DNA of 64,000 nucleotides from AP-15 sp963846635 (GCA_963846635.1 CAWJXM010000054.1:186001-250000), one strand, 5' to 3'; shown: positions 36,269-45,861, counted from the first letter of the stretch. Numbers and translations: made by a program. Notes: generated by a model not told the origin, from the letters alone.

Positions 36269-36478
36269 TCAGAGAAGAAGCAGCTGCTTAGCTGACGTTG
36301 CGAGTTCTTTCTCAGCCGATTTCTTCGCCGCTTGCATGGTTGCAAAGAAATCGCTCCAATGATCGGGCGCCAAGCTGTATCGCCATCCCTGTAACCCTGA
36401 GCCTTGTACAACGGCTACTTTGCGGCCGTTGTCATAGGCTCTGTGTGTACCTCGATATTCCTTGCGCCATATCAACAT
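36269..36478 (-). CDS. Small protein, function unknown
   Basis: The 69-residue protein starts MLIWRKEYRGTHRAYDNGRK and continues VAVVQGSGLQGWRYSL, with a helical tail of Ala/Lys (AAKKSAEKELATSAKQLL). A good ribosome site (AGGAG, seven bases) supports the start. Similar small proteins occur on plasmids (recalled). It is divergent from umuD. Confidence 0.6.
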   Translation of the reverse strand: MLIWRKEYRGTHRAYDNGRKVAVVQGSGLQGWRYSLAPDHWSDFFATMQAAKKSAEKELATSAKQLLLL

Positions 36479-36588
36479 CCGTTCACTCCTACGCCTCGGG
36501 GACGATAGGCAAAAACCCTATTGATAATTTAATACCGCCCTGCCGCAGACCCAAGGTTGAAAAAAGTCCTTGATATTGCGCGACAACA

Positions 36589-36609
36589 TGAACATTGTTA
36601 CCATGTTCA
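36589..36609. promoter_or_regulatory. Perfect 7-bp dyad upstream of umuD, probable operator
   Basis: TGAACAT (36589-36595) and ATGTTCA (36603-36609) form a perfect inverted repeat with a seven-base spacer, 13 bases before the umuD start. It is related to, but not the same as, the alphaproteobacterial SOS box GAAC-N7-GTTC (here GAAC and GTTC are 11 apart). It probably binds LexA or a LexA-like repressor of the element. Confidence 0.65.
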
Positions 36610-36622
36610 AGAGAGGATTCCG

Positions 36623-37180
36623 ATGCGCACTGTCAAGAAACATGGCGGGGCGAGGCCGGGATCGGGTCCGAAGCCGGGACCGCCGACGAAGGTAGTTCGG
36701 CTGCCGGTGCCGATCGCCGAATTCGCGCGCAAGCTTGCGGCGGCACCAAAGCCGGGCGATGTCGCTGCCTTCTTCGATCTCGATAGCCGCTCGGCGTTGC
36801 GCATCCCAATGATGGCCTGGTCAGCTGCCTGCGGATTTCCGTCGCCAGCCGAGGACTATGTCGACAAGCCGCTCGATTTCAACGAGCTGCTGATCGAGCA
36901 TCCGGCCGCGACCTTCGCCATCCGCATCGAGGGCGATAGCATGACCGGCGCCGGCATCTTCCCGGGCGACATCGCCGTCGTCGACCGCGCGCGCGAGCCG
37001 GTCAATGGTAGCATCGTGCTGGCCCTTTTGGACGGCGCCTTCACTGTGAAACGCTACCGGGTCAAGGACGGCTCGGTGTGGCTGCAGGCCGAAAATCCCG
37101 CCTTCGCGGACATGCAGATTACCGGTGAACAAAGCTTCGAGGTGTGGGGCGTCATCACGCGCAGTATCCGCATGCTGTAG
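36623..37180 (+). CDS. umuD: UmuD-like S24 protein (translesion polymerase accessory)
   Basis: The 185-residue protein has an unusually long basic N-terminus (RTVKKHGGARPGSGPKPG) and then the S24 self-cleaving fold. FAIRIEGDSMTGAGIFPGD carries the nucleophile Ser, and DGAFTVKRYRV the Lys. After SOS induction such proteins cleave themselves with RecA and join UmuC as polymerase V. The start follows GAGAGGA. It is followed after two bases by umuC, which is disrupted, so the pathway is not functional from this operon. Confidence 0.87.
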   Translation: MRTVKKHGGARPGSGPKPGPPTKVVRLPVPIAEFARKLAAAPKPGDVAAFFDLDSRSALRIPMMAWSAACGFPSPAEDYVDKPLDFNELLIEHPAATFAIRIEGDSMTGAGIFPGDIAVVDRAREPVNGSIVLALLDGAFTVKRYRVKDGSVWLQAENPAFADMQITGEQSFEVWGVITRSIRML

Positions 37181-37182
37181 CC

Positions 37183-37421
37183 ATGGCGGAACCAATCGCC
37201 TTGACCGATTGTAACAATTTTTACGTTTCATGTGAGCGTGTATTTCAACCAGGACTACGCAACCGCCCGGTCGTAGTGCTGTCGAACTGTGACGGCTGCG
37301 TGATCGCGCGTAGCAACGAAGCGAAGGCGCTTGGTATCGCTATGGGCGCGCCGTGGCATCTGCACCGCAAGCAATTCGACGCCGCTGGCGTCATTGTGCG
37401 GTCGAGCAATTTCACCCTCTA
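37183..37421 (+). pseudogene. umuC: umuC 5' part (DNA polymerase V), split by Tn554-like element
   Basis: The first 79 residues of UmuC are present: ALTDCNNFYVSCERVFQP with the catalytic Asp, and IARSNEAKALGIAMGAPW, up to VRSSNFTL. At this point the family continues Y-G-D-M-S-x-R-V; instead a stop codon appears where the transposon begins (37422). The rest of the gene is at 44838-45861. Confidence 0.93.
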
Positions 37422-37426
37422 GTAAG

Positions 37427-37439
37427 TTACGTGGAATGC
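37427..37439. repeat. Left terminal inverted repeat of Tn554-like element
   Basis: TTACGTGGAATGC pairs with the complement of 44824-44836 (GCATTCCACATAA), 12 of 13 bases. Each lies within six bases of the umuC junction. Confidence 0.75.
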
Positions 37440-37496
37440 TGACGGTCGGGCGTAAGCCGTTCGCAAGATCCGCTCACAATCCAACGGAGCGACACG

Positions 37497-38534
37497 ATGC
37501 CAACTCCCGTCTGGTCGCACTATCCCCTCGCAGCGGCTGAGCCGCACGGCCGGTCCTGGCTCGCTCTCCTCGGCAACCTGGGTCGCTCGGCAGCAACTGT
37601 TGATGCCTACGGCCGCGGTCTCGATCAGTACCTTCGTTTCTGCCGCGACCTCCGTCTGGACGCTCAGAGCGCTACGCTTGAGCACGTGTCTTTGTTCGTC
37701 CGCCATCTCAACGGCGAGGCGGGAGGCGCCCCGGCCAGGTTCCGCGTCAGCAACGCGACCCTGCAGCAGCGGCTGACGGCTGTGCGCCTGTGGTATGACC
37801 ACCTGATCTATGAGGGCGCCCGGGAGTTGAACCCGGTACCACGGGGTCAGTATTGCGCTGCTGGTGGCCGTGAGCCGGAGCACGCCGGCCTGCAGCGAGG
37901 TCTCGTCCGTCGACTGGTTCGGCTGCCCGGCATTCCCACCGAACCTGAGTGGGCGCGCGTGCTTGCCGAGGTGACCCGCGAGGGGCTGCGCAACCGCCTG
38001 ATGTTTGCGCTCGCGTACTACGGTGCCCTGCGCCGGGAGGAGCTGATCGGCCTGCGAGTGTCCGACCTCGACGTCGCCCATCGCCTCATCTCCGTTCGCC
38101 CTGAGACCAGCAAGGGGAGTCGGGCGCGCGTGGTGTGCTACGCTGCTGAGGCCTCGCCGGCGCTGGCCGGTTACCTCGTGCGCCGCCGGGCGCTAGACCA
38201 GGGCGCCGGCCCGATGTTCCTTTCCGAGTCCGACCGCAATCCTCGGCAGCCGCTGACCAAATGGACTTGGAGCAAAGTGGTCGAGCGCCTCGTGCGCCAG
38301 GCCAACGTCGAGGGGTTCAGCACCCACACACTGCGGCATCTCCGGCTGACCCACCTGGCGCGTGCGGGCTGGCGGCTGCACGAGCTCTCCACCTACGCCG
38401 GCCACCGCAATCCCCAGACCACCATGACCTACCTGCATCTGTCCGGCAGCGATCTGCTCGCGAAAATGGCGGCGTCCGTCGGCCACCTTGACGCCAAACT
38501 CGGCGCCGCCCTCTTTGAAAGGCAGCAGGCATGA
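37497..38534 (+). CDS. Tyrosine recombinase, TnpA-like (Tn554 type)
   Basis: The 345-residue protein has an N-terminal SAM-like core-binding domain (LGRSAATVDAYGRGLDQYLR), then the catalytic domain: YYGALRREELIGLR holds the first Arg, STHTLRHLRLTHLARAG the His-x-x-Arg box, and YAGHRNPQTTMTYLHL the His and nucleophile Tyr. GGAG seven bases upstream supports the start. The stop overlaps the next recombinase start (ATGA), a hallmark of coupled transposition recombinases. Confidence 0.9.
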   Translation: MPTPVWSHYPLAAAEPHGRSWLALLGNLGRSAATVDAYGRGLDQYLRFCRDLRLDAQSATLEHVSLFVRHLNGEAGGAPARFRVSNATLQQRLTAVRLWYDHLIYEGARELNPVPRGQYCAAGGREPEHAGLQRGLVRRLVRLPGIPTEPEWARVLAEVTREGLRNRLMFALAYYGALRREELIGLRVSDLDVAHRLISVRPETSKGSRARVVCYAAEASPALAGYLVRRRALDQGAGPMFLSESDRNPRQPLTKWTWSKVVERLVRQANVEGFSTHTLRHLRLTHLARAGWRLHELSTYAGHRNPQTTMTYLHLSGSDLLAKMAASVGHLDAKLGAALFERQQA

Positions 38535-40729
38535 CTGTGGCGGCCGGCCTCATCCCCTACATGCCGCGGATCAGTCTGGATCGGTATGATCGGGCACCGA
38601 AGCTCAGCCCCGTCGAGCGAGAGGTGCTTGGGGAATGGAACAGCCGGCGCGGATACCGTCCCCTCAAGATCAGCCTTGCTCGCCTTTACCAGCCACTGGC
38701 GGACGTGTTCAGCCCGGTGCAGCGCAACCGCAACGGAAGCAAACGCACACTCACCTTTGTTCTTGAGGAGGTGCGGCGGACCCGCATGCCATACTGGGCT
38801 TGGCCTGAGCGGCACTGGCTCGACTTGCTCAATGGCCCAGATCCCAGCGCCGGTTCCAGCCGGATGGCGCGACCCTACCTGCTCGCGGTCGCCTACCTTC
38901 TCGCCGGGTTCTCACGTGCCCACGATGTCGAGCAAAATCCGTTTCTCGCCGTGGCAGCTCGCATCATTTTCGGGGGGGATCGGTTCGAGGGCGAATATGT
39001 CCGGCTGGAGAGCACGCTTGTGCGCCTCGGCTATGGACGCATCAGCCTGCACAATTGTTTCTCAATGGTGCTTGCTGCGCTTATGCTTGAGCGGCGTGAT
39101 CCGCGGCTGGAAGCATTTGACGCTGCTCTGCTCGAACGGACGCGCACCCTCTACTGCGAGCCCATCACAAGAAACATTGGCAAGGTGTCACACGGTCTGG
39201 CCGCACTTGGAGTGTTGGCCAAGCCAATCCGTATGCGCAACTATGTTGGCTGGCGGGAGAAGAGCGTCGAGGGCATCGGACAAGAATGGGTCGCTTGGTG
39301 CCGGCGCTGGCGCGAGACGTCCACCCTGCGCCCCAGGACGCGGGAGACGAACTACAGCTTCATGCTGCGCGCCGGACTATGGTTGGCCAAGGCGCACCCT
39401 GGAGTCACGAACCCGGCCCAGTGGACCGTCGAGGTCTGCGCCGACTTCCTGGCTGCTGTGGACCGGCTCACCGTTGGCGAGTGGACCCTCTCCTCGGCCA
39501 GCCATGTGCGCCGGCGCAACGCCGGCAAGCCGATGGACGCCAATTCCAAGCGCGTGATCTACCACGCCGTCCGCCGCTTTCTTGGAGACGTCCAGCTCTG
39601 GGGTTGGACCACGCTGCGTTGTAACCCGCGCTATCACCTTGCGACGCCAATGTCGGTGCTGCGGCTGGCAGGGGTGAACCCGCGCACGATCGATGACGCG
39701 ATCTGGTTGAAGCTGGTCTGGGCGAGCCTCAACCTGGAGAAGGGGGACCGCCTCAGCGAGATCCACTATCCCATCGAGTTACTCAGGGCCGTGGCGGTTG
39801 TCTGGACCCACGCAGGACTCCGCGGCAATGAGATCCTACGGCTGCGCCGGGGTTGCGCGCGGGCACAGGACGACGCCGTGGTAAATGAGGCCGGCGGCGT
39901 CACTCCTGCCGGCACGCTCTGCTACCTCGACGTGCCGGCGGGTAAGACGTTCAGAGCCCATACCAAGCCGGTCGCCTTGGCAGTCAAGGAGCGGATTGAC
40001 GCCTGGGACGCGGTCCGACCGGACCAGGGGAATGTCGAGGACGAAGTGACCGGCGAGCGCGTGCAGATGTTGTTCCAGATGCGAGGGCGGCCCCCGAGCA
40101 AGTCGATCCTTAACCGAACCATCATTCCCATGCTGTGCGCGAAGGCGGGATTGCCGCTGCGGGACACCATGGGCGCGATCACCAGCCATCGCGGGCGTGC
40201 CTCGGCCGTGACGGCCCTGGCCAGCGTGCCGCAAGGCATGACTTTGCCGGAGCTGATGGCATGGTGCGGGCACCGCAGCCCAAAATCGACCATGCACTAC
40301 ATCCGGGTCAGGCCGACCCAGCTTGCCAGCGCGTTCGCCAAGGCCGACCAAATGGCGCACATGGTAAGAGTACTGATCGACCATGAAGCCGTGCTCAGCG
40401 GCGCGGCCCGCGACGGTGCGCCGTGGAAGTTCTACGACCTTGGTCATTCCTACTGCACCAACGCGTTCTGGAGCACCTGTCCGCACCGCATGGCCTGCGT
40501 GGGATGTTCGTTCAACCTGCCTAAGGCCTCGGCCAGGGCGATGGCGGTCGAGGCGATGACGTCCGTGACGCGGCTACTGGAGGAAGTGCCGCTCAGCCCC
40601 GACGAACGGGCGGCGGCCGAAGGTGACATGACGGCGCTGGATGGGATGCTTGCCAAGCTTCGGGACGCTCCCGCGTTGGATGGCAGGACACCCCAGGAGA
40701 TATACTCTGCAAAGCATTGTCAGGCCTGA
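38531..40729 (+). CDS. Large tyrosine recombinase, TnpB-like (Tn554 type)
   Basis: The 732-residue protein has a long N-terminal region (about 1-420), then the catalytic residues: WTHAGLRGNEILRL (Arg), TSHRGRASAVT (His-x-x-Arg) and WCGHRSPKSTMHYIRV (His, Tyr). A C-terminal Cys cluster (YCTNAFWSTCPHRMACVGC) could bind zinc. Tn554 TnpB is about 630 residues, so this is somewhat longer. It acts with the upstream TnpA-like protein to move the element. Confidence 0.88.
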   Translation: MTVAAGLIPYMPRISLDRYDRAPKLSPVEREVLGEWNSRRGYRPLKISLARLYQPLADVFSPVQRNRNGSKRTLTFVLEEVRRTRMPYWAWPERHWLDLLNGPDPSAGSSRMARPYLLAVAYLLAGFSRAHDVEQNPFLAVAARIIFGGDRFEGEYVRLESTLVRLGYGRISLHNCFSMVLAALMLERRDPRLEAFDAALLERTRTLYCEPITRNIGKVSHGLAALGVLAKPIRMRNYVGWREKSVEGIGQEWVAWCRRWRETSTLRPRTRETNYSFMLRAGLWLAKAHPGVTNPAQWTVEVCADFLAAVDRLTVGEWTLSSASHVRRRNAGKPMDANSKRVIYHAVRRFLGDVQLWGWTTLRCNPRYHLATPMSVLRLAGVNPRTIDDAIWLKLVWASLNLEKGDRLSEIHYPIELLRAVAVVWTHAGLRGNEILRLRRGCARAQDDAVVNEAGGVTPAGTLCYLDVPAGKTFRAHTKPVALAVKERIDAWDAVRPDQGNVEDEVTGERVQMLFQMRGRPPSKSILNRTIIPMLCAKAGLPLRDTMGAITSHRGRASAVTALASVPQGMTLPELMAWCGHRSPKSTMHYIRVRPTQLASAFAKADQMAHMVRVLIDHEAVLSGAARDGAPWKFYDLGHSYCTNAFWSTCPHRMACVGCSFNLPKASARAMAVEAMTSVTRLLEEVPLSPDERAAAEGDMTALDGMLAKLRDAPALDGRTPQEIYSAKHCQA

Positions 40730-41094
40730 CGACCGCCATCGGAAAAGCGGTCTTTTGCAAGCGTCGGCTGGTGGCCAAGGTTGGCCGATAGCGGAATGAC
40801 GGCGTCCAGACGGTACTATGGCAAAGCGGACACTCCGACGGTCGACCACTTCGGCAGGTAGTTGCCCCATACCTGACCTTGCTCCGGCTCGATCCGTAAG
40901 TCGGCACCGGGTGGAAACGCGACATTCCCGATTTGATCGGAATGCAATGCCCGGGCTTGAAAGCAGTCATTCACGGCCTGAAGCCGCGACACCCGACACG
41001 GCGCACATTTCAGCGCTTCCGCTAGCAGGTCGAAGAGCAAAGGAATATCCTTTTTCATGAGCGGCTGCCGCTCCTCGGAACCGAGGATCACCGC
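40730..41094. other. Gap between recombinase and cyclase genes
   Basis: No TnpC-like gene is seen. A minus-strand frame at 40816-41058 (80 residues, starting MKKDIPLLFDLLAEALKCAP) might be a small gene but lacks a well-placed ribosome site. The region should contain the promoter of the cyclase gene. Confidence 0.4.
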
Positions 41095-44000
41095 ATGGAC
41101 GTAGCGGCATGGCTGCGCGGGCTGGGGCTCGAACGATACGCGCCTGCATTCCGCGACAATGACATCGACAACGCGGTATTGCGGCGGCTGACTACCGAGG
41201 ATTTGCGCGAGCTGGGCGTCGCCTCTGTCGGCCACCGCCGCATTCTGCTCGATGCCATCGCCGCCTTGGGCGCTTCCACGCCCGCGACCGATATGTCAGG
41301 AGCACCGGCCGCAACCAGCGCAACTCTTGCACCGCAAGGAGACGCTGAACGCCGGCAGCTGACGGTGATGTTCTGCGATCTGGTCGGCTCGACGGCGCTC
41401 TCGGCGCGGCTCGATCCCGAGGATTTGCGCGAGGTCATCGGCGCGTATCACCGCTGCTGCGCCGATCTCATCACCAAGGCCGGCGGGTTCGTCGCGAAGT
41501 ACATGGGCGACGGGGTGCTGGCCTATTTCGGCTACCCGCTGGCCCACGAGCATGATGCCGAGCACGCTGTGCAGGCCGGGCTTGCCCTGGTCGAGGTGGC
41601 GCCGAAGCTCGCGACCGTCGCCGGCGTTCCGTTGCAGGTGCGGGTCGGCATCGCCACCGGGCTTGTCGTGGTCGGCGACCTGATCGGCGCGGGTGCGGCA
41701 CAGGAGCAGGCGGTCGTCGGCGAGACGCCAAACCTCGCGGCGCGCCTGCAGGCTCTCGCCGAGCCTGATGCCGTCGTCGTCGCCGACGGCACGCGACGGC
41801 TGCTCGGCAATCTCTTCGAGCTGAAGGATCTCGGGGCCAGGGACCTCAAGGGCATCGCCGGGCCGGCGCGGGCCTGGGCGGCGCTGCGGGCGCGTTCCGT
41901 GGGGAGCCGGTTTGACGCGCTGCACGCGACCGGCCTGACCGCCCTCGTCGGGCGGGACGAAGAATCCGAATTGCTGCTTCGGCGCTGGTCCCGGGCAAAG
42001 ACGGGTGAAGGCCAGGTGGTGCTGCTCTCCGGTGAGGCAGGTATCGGCAAATCGCGGCTCACGGCCGCACTCCTGGAACGCCTCGCCAGCGAACCGCACA
42101 CGCGCTTGCGCTATTTCTGCTCGCCGCAGCACGTGGACAGCGCGTTCCACCCGATCATCGGCCAGATCGAACGCGCCGCCGGACTGGCATACGACAACAA
42201 ACCGCAGGCGAAGCTCGACAAGCTCGATGCGGTGCTCGCACAAACCTCGACTTCGCCTGAGGATGCCGCACTCTTCGCCGAGATGCTGTCGCTTCCGAAC
42301 GACGGACGCTATCCCGCGCTCGACCTGGCCCCGGAGCAGCGCCGGCAGAGAGTGCTGGAAGCGCTGATGTCACAGCTCGCGGCGTTGGCGCGCCGGCAAC
42401 CGGTGCTGATGATCTTCGAGGATTTGCACTGGATCGACCCCACGAGCTTGGAGGTGCTTGGCCGCATCGTCGACCGGATTAAAACGCTTCCGGTACTGCT
42501 CATTGTGACGTTCCGCCCCGAGTTCAACGCGCCGTGGGTGGGACAGCCGCATGTGACGAGCCTGACGCTCAACCGGCTCGGCGAGCGCGAGGCGGCCGCC
42601 ATCATCGCGGGTCTGGTCGGGAACAAGGCGTTGCCGGCGGATGTGCTGGCGGAGATCGTGGAGCGCACCGACGGCATTCCGCTGTTCGTGGAGGAGATGA
42701 CGAAGGCGGTGCTGGAGGCGGAGAGCGAGGGTGCCGCCCGGCGCACGGTTGCGGCGGTTCCGTCGCCGGCCCTGGCGGTCCCGGCAAGCTTGCACGCCTC
42801 GCTGATGGCGCGGCTCGACCGGCTCGGCCCGGCCAAGGAGGTGGCGCAGATCGGGTCGGCGATCGGGCGGGAGTTCTCGCATGCCCTGCTGGCGGCGGTG
42901 GCGCGCAAGCCCGAGGCGGAGCTGGGGTCGGCGCTCGACCGTCTCGTTCAGGCAGGCTTGCTGTTCCGGCAGGGAGTCCCGCCGCAGGCGAGCTACCTGT
43001 TCAAGCATGCCCTGGTGCAGGACGCGGCCTATGGCACGCTGCTGCGCGAGCCGCGGCGCGCGCTTCACGCCCGTATCGCCGAAACCCTCGAAAGCCGGTT
43101 CGCCGAGATCGTGGAGAGCCAGCCCGAGATCCTGGCGCATCATTGCACCGAAGCCGGGCTGATCCAGAAGGCCGCTGGTCTGTGGGGCAAGGCGGGACAG
43201 CGGTCATTGGCGCGCTCGGCGCTGGTCGAAGCCGCGGCCCAGCTCACCCGGGCCCTCGAACAGATCGCGACCCTGCCCGGCACGGCGGCATTGCGTCGCG
43301 AGCAGATCAAGCTTCAGGTCGCGCTGATCACCCCACTCATGCACGTCAAAGGGCATGCCTCCGCCGAAACCAGGGCGGCTGCGGAGCAGGCACGCTCGTC
43401 GATCGAGCAAGCCGAAGCGCTCGGAGAGCCTCTCGAAGACCCGCTGCTGCTCTTCTCGGTCCTCTTCGCCTTCTTTGTAGCGAACGAATTGGCATTCAAT
43501 GGCGATGTCTGTCGCGATCTCGCGGCGCAGTTCCTGGCGCTCGCGGAGAAGCAAAGGGTGACAGTCCCGCTCATGGTTGGGCATCGCATCATGGGAATTT
43601 CCTTACTGTTTACGGGGGACATCGCGGAAGGCCGGGGACACTTCGATCAGGCACTCGCGCTTTACGATCCTGCCGAGCATCGTCCGCTGGCGACGCGGTT
43701 TGGCCAAGACAATGCGGTGACTACCTTAGCCGTCCGGTCGTGGGCTCTGTGGTTGCTTGGCTATCCCGAGGCCGCGCTCAGAGACGCCGACAACACAGTG
43801 AGGAATGCGCGAGAGATAGATCAAGCGGCCACGCTGATGTACGCTTTATTCAATACCTCTGTACCGTATACCCTTTGCGGCAATCGCACCGCGGCAGCCG
43901 CGCAAGCCCAAGAGCTTGTCGCTCTGGCCGAAGAAAAGGGTTCCCTGTTTTGGAAAGCCTACGGAATTATGAACCAAGGTTGCGTACTGGCTCTGGCCGG

Positions 44001-44502
44001 CAGGGCTTCGGACGCGACCGAAATGTTGATCTCCGGGATGACTGCCCAGCGGACAACGGGAGCGAGATTTTACTTGCCATTCTATCTGCCCCACTTGGCC
44101 CGCGCCCATGCCGAGCTTGGCCAATTCGAGGCGGCTTGGCGCTGCATCGGCGAAGCGATGACCGCGGCGGAGACAACCAAGGAAACGTGCTGTGAGGCGG
44201 AGATCCACCGAACCGCCGGCGAAATCGCGCTGATGTCGCCCGAGCCCGACGCGGCGAAAGCGCAGGCGCATTTCGAGCAGGCCATCGCCATTGCCCGCGC
44301 GCAGAAGGCAAAGTCCTGGGAGCTGCGCGCGGCGACGGGCCTGGCCCGGCTGTGGCGCGATCACGGCAAACGGCAGCAGGCCCGCGATCTTCTCGCCCCG
44401 ATCTACGGCTGGTTCACCGAAGGCTTCGACACCGCCGATCTGAAAGAAGCCAAGGCGCTGCTCGACGAGCTGACTGAGCCGGCGATTGCCGCAGAGGGGT
44501 GA
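41095..44502 (+). CDS. SAM domain - class III adenylyl/guanylyl cyclase - AAA ATPase - TPR protein
   Basis: The 1135-residue protein is cargo of the Tn554-like element. Residues 1-60 form a SAM domain (WLRGLGLERYAPAFRDNDID). Residues 85-265 are a class III cyclase: VMFCDLVGSTA and YMGDGVLAYFG carry the metal-binding Asp95 and Asp139, and VGETPNLAARL the Asn213/Arg217 transition-state pair. Residues 283 to about 560 are an AAA/NTPase of the signal-transducing type (P-loop GEAGIGKSR at 313-321, Walker B IFEDLHWID). The rest is TPR-like helical repeats. All catalytic residues are present, so it can plausibly make cAMP in response to a bound ligand. It is followed by about 330 non-coding bases to the element end. 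Confidence 0.93.
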   Translation: MDVAAWLRGLGLERYAPAFRDNDIDNAVLRRLTTEDLRELGVASVGHRRILLDAIAALGASTPATDMSGAPAATSATLAPQGDAERRQLTVMFCDLVGSTALSARLDPEDLREVIGAYHRCCADLITKAGGFVAKYMGDGVLAYFGYPLAHEHDAEHAVQAGLALVEVAPKLATVAGVPLQVRVGIATGLVVVGDLIGAGAAQEQAVVGETPNLAARLQALAEPDAVVVADGTRRLLGNLFELKDLGARDLKGIAGPARAWAALRARSVGSRFDALHATGLTALVGRDEESELLLRRWSRAKTGEGQVVLLSGEAGIGKSRLTAALLERLASEPHTRLRYFCSPQHVDSAFHPIIGQIERAAGLAYDNKPQAKLDKLDAVLAQTSTSPEDAALFAEMLSLPNDGRYPALDLAPEQRRQRVLEALMSQLAALARRQPVLMIFEDLHWIDPTSLEVLGRIVDRIKTLPVLLIVTFRPEFNAPWVGQPHVTSLTLNRLGEREAAAIIAGLVGNKALPADVLAEIVERTDGIPLFVEEMTKAVLEAESEGAARRTVAAVPSPALAVPASLHASLMARLDRLGPAKEVAQIGSAIGREFSHALLAAVARKPEAELGSALDRLVQAGLLFRQGVPPQASYLFKHALVQDAAYGTLLREPRRALHARIAETLESRFAEIVESQPEILAHHCTEAGLIQKAAGLWGKAGQRSLARSALVEAAAQLTRALEQIATLPGTAALRREQIKLQVALITPLMHVKGHASAETRAAAEQARSSIEQAEALGEPLEDPLLLFSVLFAFFVANELAFNGDVCRDLAAQFLALAEKQRVTVPLMVGHRIMGISLLFTGDIAEGRGHFDQALALYDPAEHRPLATRFGQDNAVTTLAVRSWALWLLGYPEAALRDADNTVRNAREIDQAATLMYALFNTSVPYTLCGNRTAAAAQAQELVALAEEKGSLFWKAYGIMNQGCVLALAGRASDATEMLISGMTAQRTTGARFYLPFYLPHLARAHAELGQFEAAWRCIGEAMTAAETTKETCCEAEIHRTAGEIALMSPEPDAAKAQAHFEQAIAIARAQKAKSWELRAATGLARLWRDHGKRQQARDLLAPIYGWFTEGFDTADLKEAKALLDELTEPAIAAEG

Positions 44503-44837
44503 GTACTTACAAATCAGCGGCTCCACGGGACTATTCCACGGCAACTCTGCTACCGTCGCGACTACGATGGGCTCTTACGTGTAGAAGTCCGGTGCGAACG
44601 TCCGCTTCACAGCCGACCCGACCATCCGCTGGCGTGGTGATGAAGGTCTGCAATGGGTCGATCTGACCCGTTAGCCCACCGGCATCCCAACGCCCGCTTT
44701 CGGCGCAGAGCAGCCCTCCTGCTCAGACGGTCATATGGCTGCTTTCCACCGCAAACGGTCAGAGGCCCTGACCCAGAATTCCGCTTGTTCCAGTAGTTGA
44801 GCTCCGGTGAGCTCCTTGACATTGCATTCCACATAAA
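44503..44837. other. Right end of the Tn554-like element, non-coding
   Basis: No gene is seen. The right inverted repeat lies at 44824-44836. The region should include the recombinase-binding subterminal sequences. Confidence 0.55.
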
Positions 44838-45861
44838 CGGCGATATGAGTGCCAGGGTGATGAGCGTGCTGAGCCAGTTCACACCCGATCTTGAAATCTA
44901 CTCGATCGACGAAGCCTTTCTCGGTCTGCAAGGCTTCGGCGACCGTCTTGAAAGCCACGCCCGGGCAATGCGCGCTGCCGTGCTGCAATGAACCGGGATT
45001 CCGGTATCGGTCGGGATTGCGCCGACGAAAACGCTCGCAAAAGTCGCCAATCACATCGCAAAAAAGGATCAGAAACACGGCAGGGGGGTGCTGCTGCTCG
45101 ATGAGACGGCGCAGGACGCGGCCCTGGCGCGCCTCGAACTCACCGATTTGTGGGGCGTCGCCGGCCGGCTAGCGGCGCGCCTGAAAGCGATCGGCATCAA
45201 CACGCCGCTCGAACTTAAGCGTGGCGATCCCTGGCTGATCCGCGAAAGGCTGGGCGTCGTCACCATGCGTCTGGCGCTCGAGCTGCGCGGCATGCTGTGC
45301 CTCGGTCTTGAGCGGGAAATCCCGGACCGCAAAAGCATCATGGCCTCGCGCTCGTTCGGGCGGCCGGTGACGACATTGGCGGAGATGTGCGAAGCGGTCG
45401 CGTCATACACGACGCGGGCGGCCGAGAAACTTCGGCGGCAGCATCTGGCGACCGCCGATCTGATGGTGTTCATCCAGACCAATCGCTTCAAACCGGATGA
45501 CGTGCAGCACTGCGCAAGCCGAACCGTCCACCTGCCGGTTGCGACCAGCGATACCGGCAAGCTGATCGGCGCCGCGCTCGCCGTCCTCAAATCAATTTGG
45601 CGCGAGGGCTACCGGTACAAAAAGGCCGGCGTCATTCTGCTCGATCTGCATCGGGCCTCGGCGGTGCAGGAAGGATTGTTTGGCAAGGCGGACAGTCCGC
45701 GCCGTGTCGCGCTGATGCGAACGATCGATCTGCTGAACCTCCGCTTCGGCCGCGACACCGTAACATTCGCCGCTGCCGGTATCCGGCGGCCATGGCAAAT
45801 GAGCCGGGAGTTTCTGTCGCCCTGCTATACGACGGCATGGAATGAACTGCTAAGGGTTTAG
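44838..45861 (+). pseudogene. umuC: umuC 3' part, with an additional in-frame stop
   Basis: Reading resumes at GDMSARVMSVLSQFTPDLEI and YSIDEAFLGL, which carries the catalytic Asp-Glu pair. It stops at TGA 44989-44991 and continues in the same frame as TGIPVSVGIAPTKTLAKVAN through the little-finger domain (PVTTLAEMCEAVASYTTRAA) to the C-terminus ELLRV. The family has Trp at the stop position, so TGG became TGA. This second defect is consistent with relaxed selection after the transposon landed. Confidence 0.92.

Larger units (their letters stand above)
37422..44837 (+). mobile_element. Tn554-like transposon inserted in umuC (about 7.4 kb)
   Basis: Both sides of umuC meet exactly if 37422-44837 is removed: CTCTA at 37417-37421 joins CGGCGATATG at 44838, restoring the codons for L-Y-G-D-M. 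Ends carry short inverted repeats TTACGTGGAATGC (37427-37439) and its near complement (44824-44836), with one mismatch. No target duplication is seen, as expected for tyrosine-recombinase transposons. The content is two overlapping tyrosine recombinases of TnpA and TnpB type and one large signalling gene. No TnpC gene was recognised. Confidence 0.85.

Noticed and set aside
36589..36609. Canonical alphaproteobacterial LexA box
   Set aside because: GAAC and GTTC are 11 bases apart, not 7; reported only as a dyad.
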